Origin: Ulota crispa
Lineage: Eukaryota; Streptophyta; Bryopsida; Orthotrichales; Orthotrichaceae
Assembly: GCA_963920765.1 (NCBI GenBank)
Contig: OY987243.1
Coordinates: forward strand, 27,833,419 to 27,897,418
DNA length: 64,000 nt
Direction: 5' to 3'
Positions 50,001 to 60,420 of the stretch are shown here, piece after piece. Under the pieces are notes generated by a model. That model was not told the DNA's origin. It ran no database searches and saw only the letters and a list, made by a program, of their open reading frames with translations. The position numbers were made by a program, and so were the translations under genes. Within the stretch, counting starts at the first letter, position 1, and every line of letters starts with the position of its first letter.

Positions 50001-50659
50001 CGGAGTTGCGCTGCTCGTTTCTGCAAAACCATATCAGGTCCAATCATGGGGTCGTAATTACAATGAGAAGGAGCATTCATGAGCATTCTCCAGAAGGGAG
50101 CACATTCATGAGCATTCTCCAAAAGGGAGCACATTCATGAGAATTCTCCAGAAGTCGCAAACCTGCAGCTACACAACAAAGGCATTGCAATTCGAAGCTA
50201 TAACATAGCTGAGATTGGTTTTAGGTTACAAGGCAGACACACAGAAACTCGACAACATGCCTTGAAATTGGTGGATTTCTTCCCCAGTAGGGTATCGCCA
50301 TAGCGAACCCCAGCCCACCATCCGAGCGTGCCGGCAATCTGAAGCATCCTCCGCGCCAACAGAAACGGCCGACGCCTGAAAACAGCGGCAATCCTGTCCG
50401 CATTGTACTCCTCCAACTGGTCCGCGCCCTCGATGGCGGCGTTCGCAATGTAGCCCGAGTACTGCGTGAATGTGTCGGGCTGCGAGACCGTCTGCTCCCA
50501 CGCATCCTGCTTGGAAGCTTGGCACGTGATTTGACAACGCTGTCTGCTGCGGAGCGCGACCCCGAGAGAAGGATAAACGGGACGCTTGGGGTTCTGTGTA
50601 CTGACCGGAACATATCCTCTCCGCACGGACGCTCCCAATATGGCTTGAATTTTCGCCAT
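44096..50659 (-). CDS. Plastid ABC1-type atypical kinase (ABC1K family), 23 exons
   Basis: Reconstructed exons on the minus strand: 50659-50261, 50020-49976, 49829-49791, 49661-49491, 49382-49230, 49048-49013, 48879-48836, 48541-48451, 48263-48222, 48069-47961, 47753-47639, 47434-47385, 47099-47021, 46884-46834, 46676-46535, 46293-46249, 46098-45970, 45856-45815, 45491-45234, 45056-44761, 44663-44612, 44554-44420, 44104-44096. The phases join to 843 residues. The N terminus looks like a transit peptide. Kinase marks are KIAQ (151-154, where the family has KxGQ), AAASLGQ (212-218), the VAVK lysine 234, HADPHPGN (357-364) and DFG (377-379). Relatives are plastoglobule or envelope kinases affecting prenyl-lipid metabolism; closest in my memory to Arabidopsis At3g24190/At1g71810. 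Intron 1 has a GC donor. The last three exons, especially the 9-base terminal one, are tentative. The ATG at 50659 is the only in-frame ATG at the 5' end. Confidence 0.88.
48980..49006. repeat. GTGA microsatellite in a kinase intron
   Basis: About six GTGA/GAGT units lie in the intron between the sixth and seventh coding exons of the ABC1 kinase gene. A useful length marker; no functional claim. Confidence 0.8.
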
Positions 50660-51300
50660 AGCCAAGAGCTCACCGCATTGGAACAAAAGCCTCACACTAC
50701 CAAACTCACCTTCCAAGCAAGAAAAACTACTCAAAAATTCCTGCTCTTATCCGAACGATTGTTTGGTATATATCTAATAGACACGCGAATGACGAAGAGC
50801 CCGATTCCAGAAATTCGCAACTCTCCCTGACGGATATCACAAATGCGACGCCATGAAACAAACTATATCTCTCACTGCACGCCAATCGCAAGTGAACGTT
50901 CTGCGATTGTGCCTGGCGAACTAAACTCGCTCTGCAATCCACATTAATCTAACGAAACTCGACAGTTCTGGAACTCGAACACGAGCAATCTCCCTCAGTG
51001 AGCAGAATTTTTACAAATTTTGACAATTTGCCAATTGGTTTGCAAGTCACGAGTCGAGCGAAAACTCAATTGCAGGAGGAGAAGATATTAACTTACCGGC
51101 ACAGAGCTCGGCGGAATTGGAACACAAACGGAAGCAAATCCAAGTCAGAAGTCTGACATTTGGCTTCCACTCGTCACCTACCTGAGGGCTTTAACAAAAT
51201 AATATCAATTTGCACAAATTTGATAATCAAATTGAAGCATCTGCGTGACTTCAACTACACAATCGTACGGCTACCGACGTGACTGCAATAGAATATGTAG
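50660..51300 (-). promoter_or_regulatory. Upstream region of the ABC1 kinase gene
   Basis: This is the 5' UTR and promoter interval for the minus-strand kinase. No in-frame ATG lies upstream of 50659 in the first exon. No convincing TATA box was identified, and no other gene is seen. Confidence 0.4.
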
Positions 51301-51819
51301 TTTAGGTTGACCTTCCCACACTTGTGACATTGCTCTCCAAGGCATTTACTGTTGCACGGTTATAGGCTCCGTTATCTGAGGGTAAAGCTTTACTATGCAT
51401 GACATTTCTGTGAAGAGTGTGTCTGTTTGAGCACTGAGCACGATGAGCGACCGGGAGAAGCGCATCGTCTCTGATGACAGGAAGTAGCATCGCAAGATGG
51501 CTTATGATACAGATGTCCAATTCGTCATCTGCGCTTCTGAACTACTTCCGCCTCTCTCTCTCATTCTTGATCCTCGTCAATCGCGTTTGCTTGAGTTCTT
51601 GTGTGTTCAGACTGCGTTTTTGTGATTCCCATTGTTGGCATATGTATGCCGGGATATTCTTTTCCCTCTTTTTCTGTTTCTGCCGCTTGCTGGATTGGAA
51701 CCGATTCGGTTACTAGAGCTTTGAATACGAGTGTTCGAAATCCTGCAAATTGAGCTGTTCTCCGAGCTGAGCTTGAGAGTAATACAACTCCAGTGTGCAT
51801 TTCGGGATCTCGCTCCTTG

Positions 51820-51860
51820 CTAGGGTTTAGAGGAAGGGTTTAGGGTTTAGGGTTTTAGTA
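51820..51860 (+). promoter_or_regulatory. Telobox cluster (TTTAGGG words)
   Basis: Several AGGGTTT words lie within 40 bp, and a second cluster lies at 52257-52288. Short telomere-like boxes are common near transcription starts of plant housekeeping genes. There are too few perfect repeats for a telomere remnant. Which transcript they serve is unclear: the kinase start is 1.2 kb to the left, and no plus-strand gene was recognised in 51400-52600. Confidence 0.5.
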
Positions 51861-52599
51861 GGTGGATGATCCGTTGGTGTTGGTGCAGCATTACTGATGC
51901 TGGAAGACGATCCGGACGAAGTTGAAGAAATTTAGCGCCAGAATTTACTGAAGCCCCTCCATCTCAATCGATTGTTGTGAGTTTGTGCCGATGTCCGGAT
52001 TTTTTTGAGAATCTCTTCAATTTGCAGAAGCAGGTGCATGGTTTCCTTGTCGCCATCGCTGAGCCCATTTGCAGGCCCGAGTACAATCGAACTCCGCTCC
52101 TCTCTATATAAGCTCCCCAAAAACCAAACAATTTCATTCGGGGTTATACCCTAATTTTTGGCAAAGTCAAGCTTCTCCTTCAGAAGAATCTGCACTTTGT
52201 GGATTCACTGTTTCCAGAAGTTGCAAACTAGTTTTCATGATTAGCAGCTTCTGCGAGGGTTTAAGGTTTAGGGTTTCAGGGTTTAGCAGCTTCTGTATGA
52301 AGGATTTACTTTGTTATATGGTCATCCTGCAAACCTCTATTTTCCCTTGTCTTTGTTGCATTGGATCTGTAGATAGAGCAAAGCTTCTATAGTACTGCTT
52401 CTTGTTTTATACTGGAACTTCGTTGGATACTTCTTGCAGATTCTTCAGGAATTGCTTTCGAGATGGCACGATGTCACGCGCAAGGCAAGGAAGTTTTCGT
52501 TTCAGCTGCATGCTACTGAGGTAGAGGATACTGTTTGCATCGCTTTAAGCATTTTAATCAGAATGATGTTGGAGTGTGGTATTTGAGCGACCACGAGGT

Positions 52600-53535
52600 C
52601 GTTTGGATCACAAGAGCTAAACTTTCTTAAGTTAAATTTATTTTTATGACGATGAATTAGTTTCTTACGTAATAGTGGGACCTGCTGCTCATGGACTAGC
52701 TACTCTTAAGTACTAAGGATCAGTTTCCATGCTGGCCCCGGAATCAAAAAACTCATAAACAATAAAGGAGATATGGAGCCATTCATATAAGAGTGCTGGA
52801 AAACAACATGGAAGTGTATTGGAAAATAACAAAATTAAAAATTGGAAATAATGGTTTGGCAAGATTTTTTACAAGACACATAGGAACTTCAAGGACCTGA
52901 AATTTTCGAAGTCAAAAAATGCTAACTGTTGTGGCCTATTCCGATGCAGCATGGAAGTTTGCTCTAAGTACTCTTGAAAAATATGTATATTAGTGCAAGG
53001 TCTAACACATTTTCGGTGCTTGTGGCTTACTCTGTAAAGGACCAAGGAATCAGAGTTTTATAACGACCAATTCAGTGATCATTTTGTGAAGTGATTTAGT
53101 TCAGATGGAGCCGCATTCTATTTCACTAGATCATAGAAGTACACTGGAAGTATTGATCAAAACTTAAAATAAATAAATAAATAATAAAGATAAAGCCTCA
53201 GCATGACCTACTCAACATTGCTAAGCAAACACGAGTCCCAATTTGGGTTTTGTGGTTCTCCAGGAGTTAAAAGTTCCTAGATGCAAGCTTTCTAATACAT
53301 GAATCTTTGCTTCAAGCTTCTAATGTCCATATGAGCCACTGGAACACCCTAGACTTTGTACCCAAGTGCAGGTAATACGTAGACACGTGTTTTGAAAAGA
53401 TCAGTTCTTGTGAATATTTCGCTATGATGTAGAGGTCTTCTGGGGGTAACAAAAGGATCACAAGGCGGGAGGGGGTTGACCGTTGACGAGTTCAATAGGT
53501 TCTTCTGCTCTTTGGTTTCTGTAGATACTCTAAGG
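52600..53535. other. Intergenic DNA, nothing recognised
   Basis: No convincing ORF, TIR pair or array apart from a short AAAT microsatellite near 53167-53187. Confidence 0.5.
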
Positions 53536-53768
53536 TAAGGTAGACACACCCAATCTGGAGCATGGTCCTAATGTGGTGCACATGTGCACAGTCAGTATAT
53601 TTCAGATCTAAAGTCTAGGCAGGTCATAGATAGCTTATTTTCTGTGTCATTTTTTGTGTCACAGAAAATAAGCTATCTATGACCTGCCTAGACTTTAGAT
53701 CTGAAATATACTAATTGTGCACATATGCACCACATTAGGACCATGCTCCAGATTGGGTGTGTACCTTA
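53536..53768. mobile_element. 233-bp near-perfect foldback element
   Basis: The two halves are inverted copies with only a few mismatches. Arms of about 110 bp meet at a small loop at about 53648-53656. Outer ends are TAAGGTAGACACACCC and (reverse complement) TAAGGTACACACCC, like the TAAGGTAGG ends of families D and E. Near identity of the arms implies recent origin or conversion. It is non-coding, and its transcript would be a long double-stranded hairpin. Confidence 0.88.
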
Positions 53769-53769
53769 G

Positions 53770-55584
53770 GAAGAGCTCTTGGAGCTTCGGATCCTTGAAG
53801 TATTTGCGCTTGAGTGCTGAACACATGCAGCAAGTCTACGTGTTTTGTTAAAGTTTCATGTTCTTAAGTGATCCAGTGTGCTTTGCCTTCTCTTAACTAT
53901 GAGCATGAAACCCTCTGGGAATTGTTCATTCCACAATGAGAGAACGGTTTTATGAAATTATGATTGAGCAGTATTACAGCTTCAAGCTTTCTTTCATTGA
54001 CCTAGTTTATGGTTCGGTTCTTATCGCCTGCTTATGAGGAAAGTTGATTTGAAGCAATCACCCTAAATTGCTAACGAGACCCCTTTGAGCATGAAATTTG
54101 ATAATTTAGTGCTATTTTTTATTTATTAAGTGGTCCATCATTCATTCAATCACAACATTATCATCTCCTTGAAAGAAAACATGACAAATATATATATTTT
54201 TAAATATTATTGCACCAATACTATTTTTTGATATATTTTTGCTTGAAGTAACTCAGAAGTACTATATTTTTAATTTGAAATTTAAACACACCTATTTTTT
54301 ATAGTATAGCCTTAGAATGATATAGGTGAAACAAATCTTTTGATTCAAATAAAAAAATTAGCAAAATTAACATTAAAAATCACATTTTCATGCTCAAAGG
54401 GGGTGTCCAGTTAGCAATTTAGGGTGTCGCAGTAGTAATTCCCTAACTTTAATCAAACTGATAGTCAACTTACTCATTTTATTGCATTGAGCACGATGTC
54501 AATTTCTGAAAGTTTGTGAAGTTGCATAGACAGAAGTTGGAGAACGCTATTTTGTGAGCTTAAAATAGTGAGCCATGGGGGGTGAGCCAAGATTCTATGC
54601 AAGAATTGATTTTGAGCTCAAAATCAATAAAAAAATCTAAAACAATAGCAAGTTTTTTAAGAAATGAAAGTTTTGAATGCATAATTATAAGACCCTATGT
54701 ACATGATTATAGGTGAATTTTAGTGCTTCAACAAAAAAGCCTAAGCTCATTTCTCACGACTCATGAATCTTTGCTCATGGTATAGTATTCCTTGATAACT
54801 TATTTCATTAATTTTGGACTATTTAAAGTCCTTAAATAAGAATCCATATGTGAAACCTTTGAAAGTCTCCCAATGTTGTGCACATATCACATTCAAAATG
54901 CGAAAAGATGTATATCCCTCAACATCAAGAAGTCTTCATACAAGTTGCAAACAAAGTCCAAAATTGTATGAATTGTTCTAATTAAGTTAAGGGAAAATTT
55001 CATAGATACATAACATTCAGTAGCTTGAAGAGAGGCTGCCTTTCCCTCTCTTCAAGTATCATCCACGAACTTCATCATGATAAAATAAAAATAAAAAAAT
55101 TAATCAATTAATTAATTAAATTTTTCTGACATAGCTAGCCCTCACATCAATGTATGTGCACTAAACTGAGCCTCTCTTTCATAAAATCTTTGACAAATTC
55201 AACCATTTGTCCTCTTAGCTACTAATGGGTGTGGAATATTCCACACTCTTCAGTTGGAGGGAGGCCAAGCCTGCTGAGTGCTATTGAATGTTATGTACCT
55301 TTGGAGTTTTTCATGTTTTCACAAATACTTTTGCTTTTGCAAATACCCTTAGATTAAAATTTTCAAGTGTTTGTTTGTTGTGCATCCCACTTCCCTTCTT
55401 CTCTTGTGTGCACGCACAACAAAAAAGAAGTAGAGTGCACACAAAGGGAGAAGGAAATAACATGCAAATCAAAACAAACCCTAAAATTTTTGGTCCAAGT
55501 GTATTTGTGAAATTTCTGAAAAAGCAAGGGTATCTGTGAAAATATGACAAGCTTCAAAGGTATCCACAAAATTAAACACACTAA
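53770..55584. other. AT-rich intergenic DNA, nothing recognised
   Basis: Small ORFs at 55288-55581 overlap one another on both strands and resemble nothing. No TIR pair or tandem array was found. Confidence 0.5.
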
Positions 55585-56539
55585 TTAACCCCTAAAGGCC
55601 CAAGTAGTCCCTTGGGAGCCAAGTGGGGTTTTAGGCATGTACTTACAACTAAACTACTTTGTGGGATTTTCTAAAACTTTTCTAGAAGATGGGGGATTCA
55701 AAGATTTGTGTGGGCATCTAATTTTTTCTTCATTCCAACATTTATTCAAGAAGTTATGCATGAATAATTGAAAAACGGAAGAAAATTGGGCAGCTCAAAA
55801 AAAAATTGCATTTTTTTTAAAGAAAAATCTGAAATTGGTTCTTTACATTTATATATATGTGGGAAGCTTTGAATCAATCAATTTTGATTGATGAGATGAA
55901 AGTTATGAGAAATTTTAATTTGTGGGTAGGTATGGGACTCCCAAACCTCCATTCCTTTTGCCCCTTTTAAAATTTGGTGCTTTATTTTTTTGAGCTCTTT
56001 GTGTATTTGTTTTTTGACTTCTTTTTTTTTCCAAGTTGTTGTAGACAAAGATTCCTTGGTTTTGATCATTTGAATCACTATAATTCAAATTTCTGAATTT
56101 TAGATAAATCCTCCGATTTTGATTAGTGTAGATGCAAATTTCATGACCTTATGGCATTGCAAAATTTTACAAAGTATGATCCACACCTCCAATTCATTTG
56201 AAAATTCTCCCACACATACCTAACTTGATCTTCTACATAGGAAAAAAAACCTCAACTTTGCGTAGAGCAATTTTTTGATGTAGGAGTTGTCAAAGGCTTC
56301 TAAAGTTTTTGGGCAACAGGGAAAAAACTTTTTGTTGCACTTTAGATGTCAATGTCTCACTCCTCTACATGTAGAATGAGCTGATTTTTTTCACACAAGT
56401 ACCTCCCATAGTCTAGAGCAAGATCCTACAATTGGATTTCCAAAAAACACTTTTTTTCTTACCTTTCTACTCATTCCCCCAAAAGTGACAATTTTGAGTG
56501 ACTTTCACAGAAAAAAAGACTTGGGCCTTGAGGAGTTAA
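55585..56539. mobile_element. TTAA-flanked TIR element B4 (reverse of B1)
   Basis: The ends are TTAACCCCTAAAGGCCCAAG and CTTGGGCCTTGAGGAGTTAA. The interior is homologous to B3 in the same order (TTTGGTTTTGATCATTTGAA-like, TAGTCTAGAGCAAGATCCTA). The small Lys-rich minus-strand ORF at 55878-56078 also appears in other B copies, but differs in length and has no recognisable domain. Confidence 0.75.
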
Positions 56540-57893
56540 GTTAAACATGGCATATGAATTGTTGAGATGTGTAAAGAAGCTGACCTTGGATGTCCTTCAC
56601 TGAAGTCAACCACATTTGTGAGCACCACTAAACACAAGGAGGCATTGGATTTGAAATAATTACACTTAATTGTGACCATGGCATTTTTATCTGGCAAACT
56701 GGAGCTAGTTTGGTAAAAAACTGACAGATGCCTGCCACTCCCAATTGGTCCCTCCAATTATTCTTGAATTCTTTGTCAACACGTGTTTTCTGGCAAATGA
56801 AAAAAAAACACTCACAATTTGTGATACTTCTATAAACGCAACACTTTCAGAAGCTTTTGCAATAACTGATGTTTGAGAATTTGCATACTTAATACATACT
56901 TATTAGAGTTGAAAATGCATAGCGCATGTTGGTGGGTTTAGATCATCCATCAAACCTTACCAAAATTAAGCAATTATGTTTCAAAAGGATTTGTCCTTAT
57001 GGCATTGGCTTGGTTTTTGAGTAAAGTACCTACACAAACTTCCTCGGTAGTTTCTCTCAATGCAAAGCCTCTTACCTTATAGTTAAAACCAAAAAACTGC
57101 ACTTTTTGGATAGCATATGAAAAATTTCTAAGGGTTTAAAGTAAACAACATTTTACATACATGTTACAATTAAATAGTTTGATCCTCTTTGATCCCACAT
57201 TTTATGTATAAGAAAAGATGTTTTTGTGAAAGGCAAGCTTAGATTTGATGCCATATTTAACTATTTGTAAACTAATCAAAATCCATAAATAATGACCTAA
57301 AACTACTTCAATTTGCAAAACATTAAAACATATATACAAAACATGAACAGATCTCCACATGGTCAAAGACATAGAAAGTTTATAATTACATAAATAGTTT
57401 ATCATATAGCAATTTTATACAATATTTTTGTCTCACCATGTAGTAATGTCAATGTCTCACTACTAACTAACTTTTGATTGCACTCTATTTTTCCATATTG
57501 TTTTGGAATGATTACAACAATAGGGAATTTCAAAGTGTGCACCAATTAGAATGCTTGCAATAGAACATAAACAAAGTGATATTGACAAAAAGGTGTTGCA
57601 AGCTCAAGTAAGTACGATAGCTCATATGAAAGCACTTGAATAACTTAAGGTCATGCTCAATACCTACATGTAAAAGTATATAGAGATAGTGAATGGCAAT
57701 CCTTTTTGTTGGTGTTTACTTGTAGAAAAAAAATCCAACTATTTTTGCAAATGCAAAATATGGTAAATTGTAAGAGTTTGTCATGTTATCAAGAACTAAT
57801 GGAGTTCTTGTTGTTGTGCTAAAGTCTAGGCTCTCGCAATTGCAAAAAGAAGGGATGAACAAACCTACTTTTTGTGAGACCATTTAACCCATT

Positions 57894-58487
57894 AAGGTCC
57901 GTGGTCAATTCTAGGGGTGAGTAAGGCCTTTTCTATTGATTTGAAAAAACTCATACTAACAAATTATATAAATGCCTATAGAAGATCCAACTATATGAAT
58001 GGCAAAGTCATGCATGGTTTGTGGGTATGCATCATTTTTTATGTTTGGTTTCATTTGCAAGTAGGTTTAAATGTGCATGTATGCATTTTTGTACAAATAT
58101 GGTGGTCTTTACAATGGTGGATCATACTTCTTTACGGATTGTTCTTTCTTGTTGCTTTATGGACCATGTGGCAATTTGTTAGGGTGATGATGGGTTTAGG
58201 AAAAGCCTAGATTCTTGGGAATGCGTACAAGTACTTAATCTTTAGCAATACTAACCATCTTTCTACATTCATTCTTGAATTTTGGCAGTCGATACTTCTT
58301 GAGTTTTTCCAATGCCCTAACCACGTCATAGCCCAACTAAACTGGATTTTTGTTCCAAGCTACAGGGCTCCTAATTGCCTACACCCATCCTCTTTGCCAC
58401 ATTCCCAAAATCCTTAACATACTCTCCCTACACCTTAAAAAGGGTCAAAATTGACAGAAAGTGGTCGACCAAACCTTAATGGGTTAA
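57894..58487. mobile_element. TTAA-flanked TIR element of 594 bp
   Basis: The left end TTAACCCATTAAGGTCCGTG is inverted at the right end (reverse complement TTAACCCATTAAGGTTTGGT). GTGGTC/GACCA-like words follow on both sides. A hydrophobic 97-codon frame (57917-58210) opens with GTG and is not supported as a gene. Confidence 0.72.
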
Positions 58488-58911
58488 CAATAGGCTTTAT
58501 AGAATGCCTGTGATTGTTACCTTTAATGTCTCTTTTCTACATCTTTACTTAAGATTTGACTATTATAAGTTGTATTTGTTTGTTTCCCAACTTAGTGCGT
58601 TCTAGATTTTTGCATGAAGCAATGTGTAGTTTTCACTCTTCATTTCATACTCAATAAGTTAGAATTATTACATAGGCAAGTAGTATATTACTATTATTGA
58701 CTATACTATTTAACCAACATTTACAATAAATAAAATGGACAAATTGCATAAGAGCCTATAAACACATTCACAATTAAAATTTGGGGAGAATCCCCAATTT
58801 CTAACATATTCGTACTTACCCTTCCTCAAAACCCTTTTGACTTGTGAAGGACAAAAACTTTGATTAAAATCAAAATGTTGCAAAATTCCATATATTATCA
58901 TGTGCATCTCA

Positions 58912-59215
58912 AAGCATCTTCACGGGGTTTGGGCTCTTTCAAAGTTTTTCATATGTTTTGGATAGTCCTCAAGTTTCTTGTTCATCACCTATGCTCTTTA
59001 AAAAGGTGGCCTTGCACTCCAACACACCTCATAAATAATCAGTTAACCGCTTATTGAGGAAAGTAGAGGATAAAATTCATTAAATTTAGGATGAATAGTG
59101 TCTTGAGGGGCCCTTGCTAGACATGGTAAGACAAAGTGTCTTGAGAGGCTTTTGAGAGGGGCCTCAACACTTTTCATCCATATTGAGCATGTTTGAGCCA
59201 TCTCCACTAGTTAGC
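58912..59215. mobile_element. Family F MITE copy
   Basis: It matches 27640-27942 over its length, from AAGCATCTTCACGGGG to GCCATCTCCACTAG. The CTTGCACTCCAACAC, GGAAAGTAGAGGATAAA and GCCCTTGCTAGACATGGTAA segments are in the same order. Confidence 0.65.
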
Positions 59216-59266
59216 AATTTTGAAGATGAGCTAGAGAGTGTTAAGCGGCCCTTGAGCAATGGAATT

Positions 59267-59418
59267 CACTACAAGAACAACTGTCAATTTGGCCATTTTT
59301 TGTAGATTTGGACATGTCAATTTAGAAGTTTTTTTGTCAATTTGTATGTTTTTTTGTCAATTTGGACAAATTTAGTCAATTTGGACGTGTCAGTTTGGAC
59401 ATTCTTTTCTTGTAGTAG
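59267..59418. mobile_element. CACTA-like MITE of about 150 bp
   Basis: It starts CACTACAAGAACAA and ends TTTTCTTGTAGTA, matching the CACTACAAGAA terminus of plant CACTA (En/Spm) elements. The interior is five or six GTCAATTTGGACA-like words, as expected of subterminal repeats. A 3-bp target duplication is not clear. Confidence 0.6.
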
Positions 59419-59726
59419 AAGTGTTGAGGTAAGCATCATGATCTCCACCCATCCCCTCTCCTTAGACACGCTAGAAAATCCATCAAGCTAAACTGATGAG
59501 TTGCTTTTCCTACACAATCAATGTACCTCTGCGTGAACCCATGACAAGTCGGTTTGTTGGCAATTTGTCACATTTTCAAAATACCTCAAATCTCCTACAT
59601 TCAAGCTTGTTAAGAGTACTTTGGATTCCATTAGTTCACCGGCCTTGCACCCTTGTTTGGCGAGGCCGCTCACAAACTGGCCCTCACTGTGTTATTGGTG
59701 GATATTGCAAAAGTTAACAATGCCCT

Positions 59727-60213
59727 AAGAGCATCTCCATTGGTGACTCCAAACATTGTGAGACAAGGGGGCCAAAAAGCAATTTTGAGAATCAGATCTT
59801 TATCGGTGCTTCGCCCCAGCGGTTTGCTTGAGTGGCCTTGCCAAGAAGGGCTCCAAGGACGAGGAGTATCCGGCTCTTTCAATGTTTTCACCGCGTTGAA
59901 AATTCCGCTCCATTCGATAGTGCACGATCTATTTCTAAGTTAAGTCAAAGTCCCAAATATGTTCATTGTCTCGGGCCCCACAGCCCCAAACACTAACTAA
60001 GCTTGTGACACAAAGCTATTGATCATTCACAAATTAGAATCACAAAAATTACTGAAGAACTCATGTTCTGTGTGACACCAGTATGGTCCTGATCATATTT
60101 GCCTCCACGGGCCCGGGCAAACACCTCCAACAAGTCTGCATTTCCCCTGACCAGCGGAGATGCCCTAAGGCCACGCTCAAACTCAGGCTCGCATCAACCG
60201 GTGGAGATGCTCT
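59727..60213. mobile_element. Family F-like element with GAGCATCTCC ends
   Basis: The left end AGAGCATCTCCATTGGTG is inverted at the right end (CAACCGGTGGAGATGCTCT). An internal GCGGAGATGCCCTAAGG word suggests a nested or composite copy. A GTGATATTAAAGAGGTAGAG word follows at 60229, so repeat DNA reaches within about 170 bp of the EMC3 start codon. Confidence 0.6.
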
Positions 60214-60358
60214 CAGAACCGCAGCTGTGATATTAAAGAGGTAGAGCATTTCATCCATCCTCGAAGATGAATGTTTTTCGTTCATTTGAACTTTGGCAAG
60301 TCGTGAAGCTGATTCCTTGCGCACTTGCACAGCGGAGAGGGAGAGTGAGGAAGCAACA

Positions 60359-60370
60359 ATGCCGAGTTAG
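60359..60370 (+). promoter_or_regulatory. Three-codon uORF overlapping a telobox, EMC3 leader
   Basis: ATG CCG AGT TAG lies 50 bases before the EMC3 start codon, and its stop overlaps TTAGGGTTTGGGG. A minimal uORF and a telobox are plausible leader features. The transcription start was not determined. Confidence 0.4.
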
Positions 60371-60420
60371 GGTTTGGGGTGACAATCGCGATCGCCCCAT
60401 CGAGCGCAGCAGCAGCAGCG

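Noticed and set aside
50660-50734. N-terminal extension of the kinase to 50734
   Set aside because: The codon at 50732-50734 is TTG on the minus strand; the first in-frame ATG is at 50659.
51932-52120. 62-codon minus-strand ORF with an amphipathic helix
   Set aside because: There is no recognisable family, and it may be chance. Conservation would be needed to support it.
51820-52288. Interstitial telomere remnant
   Set aside because: Only a few AGGGTTT words occur in two short clusters, which fits promoter teloboxes better.
57917-58210. 97-codon hydrophobic ORF resembling a membrane protein
   Set aside because: It opens with GTG, lies wholly inside a TIR element, and resembles nothing known.
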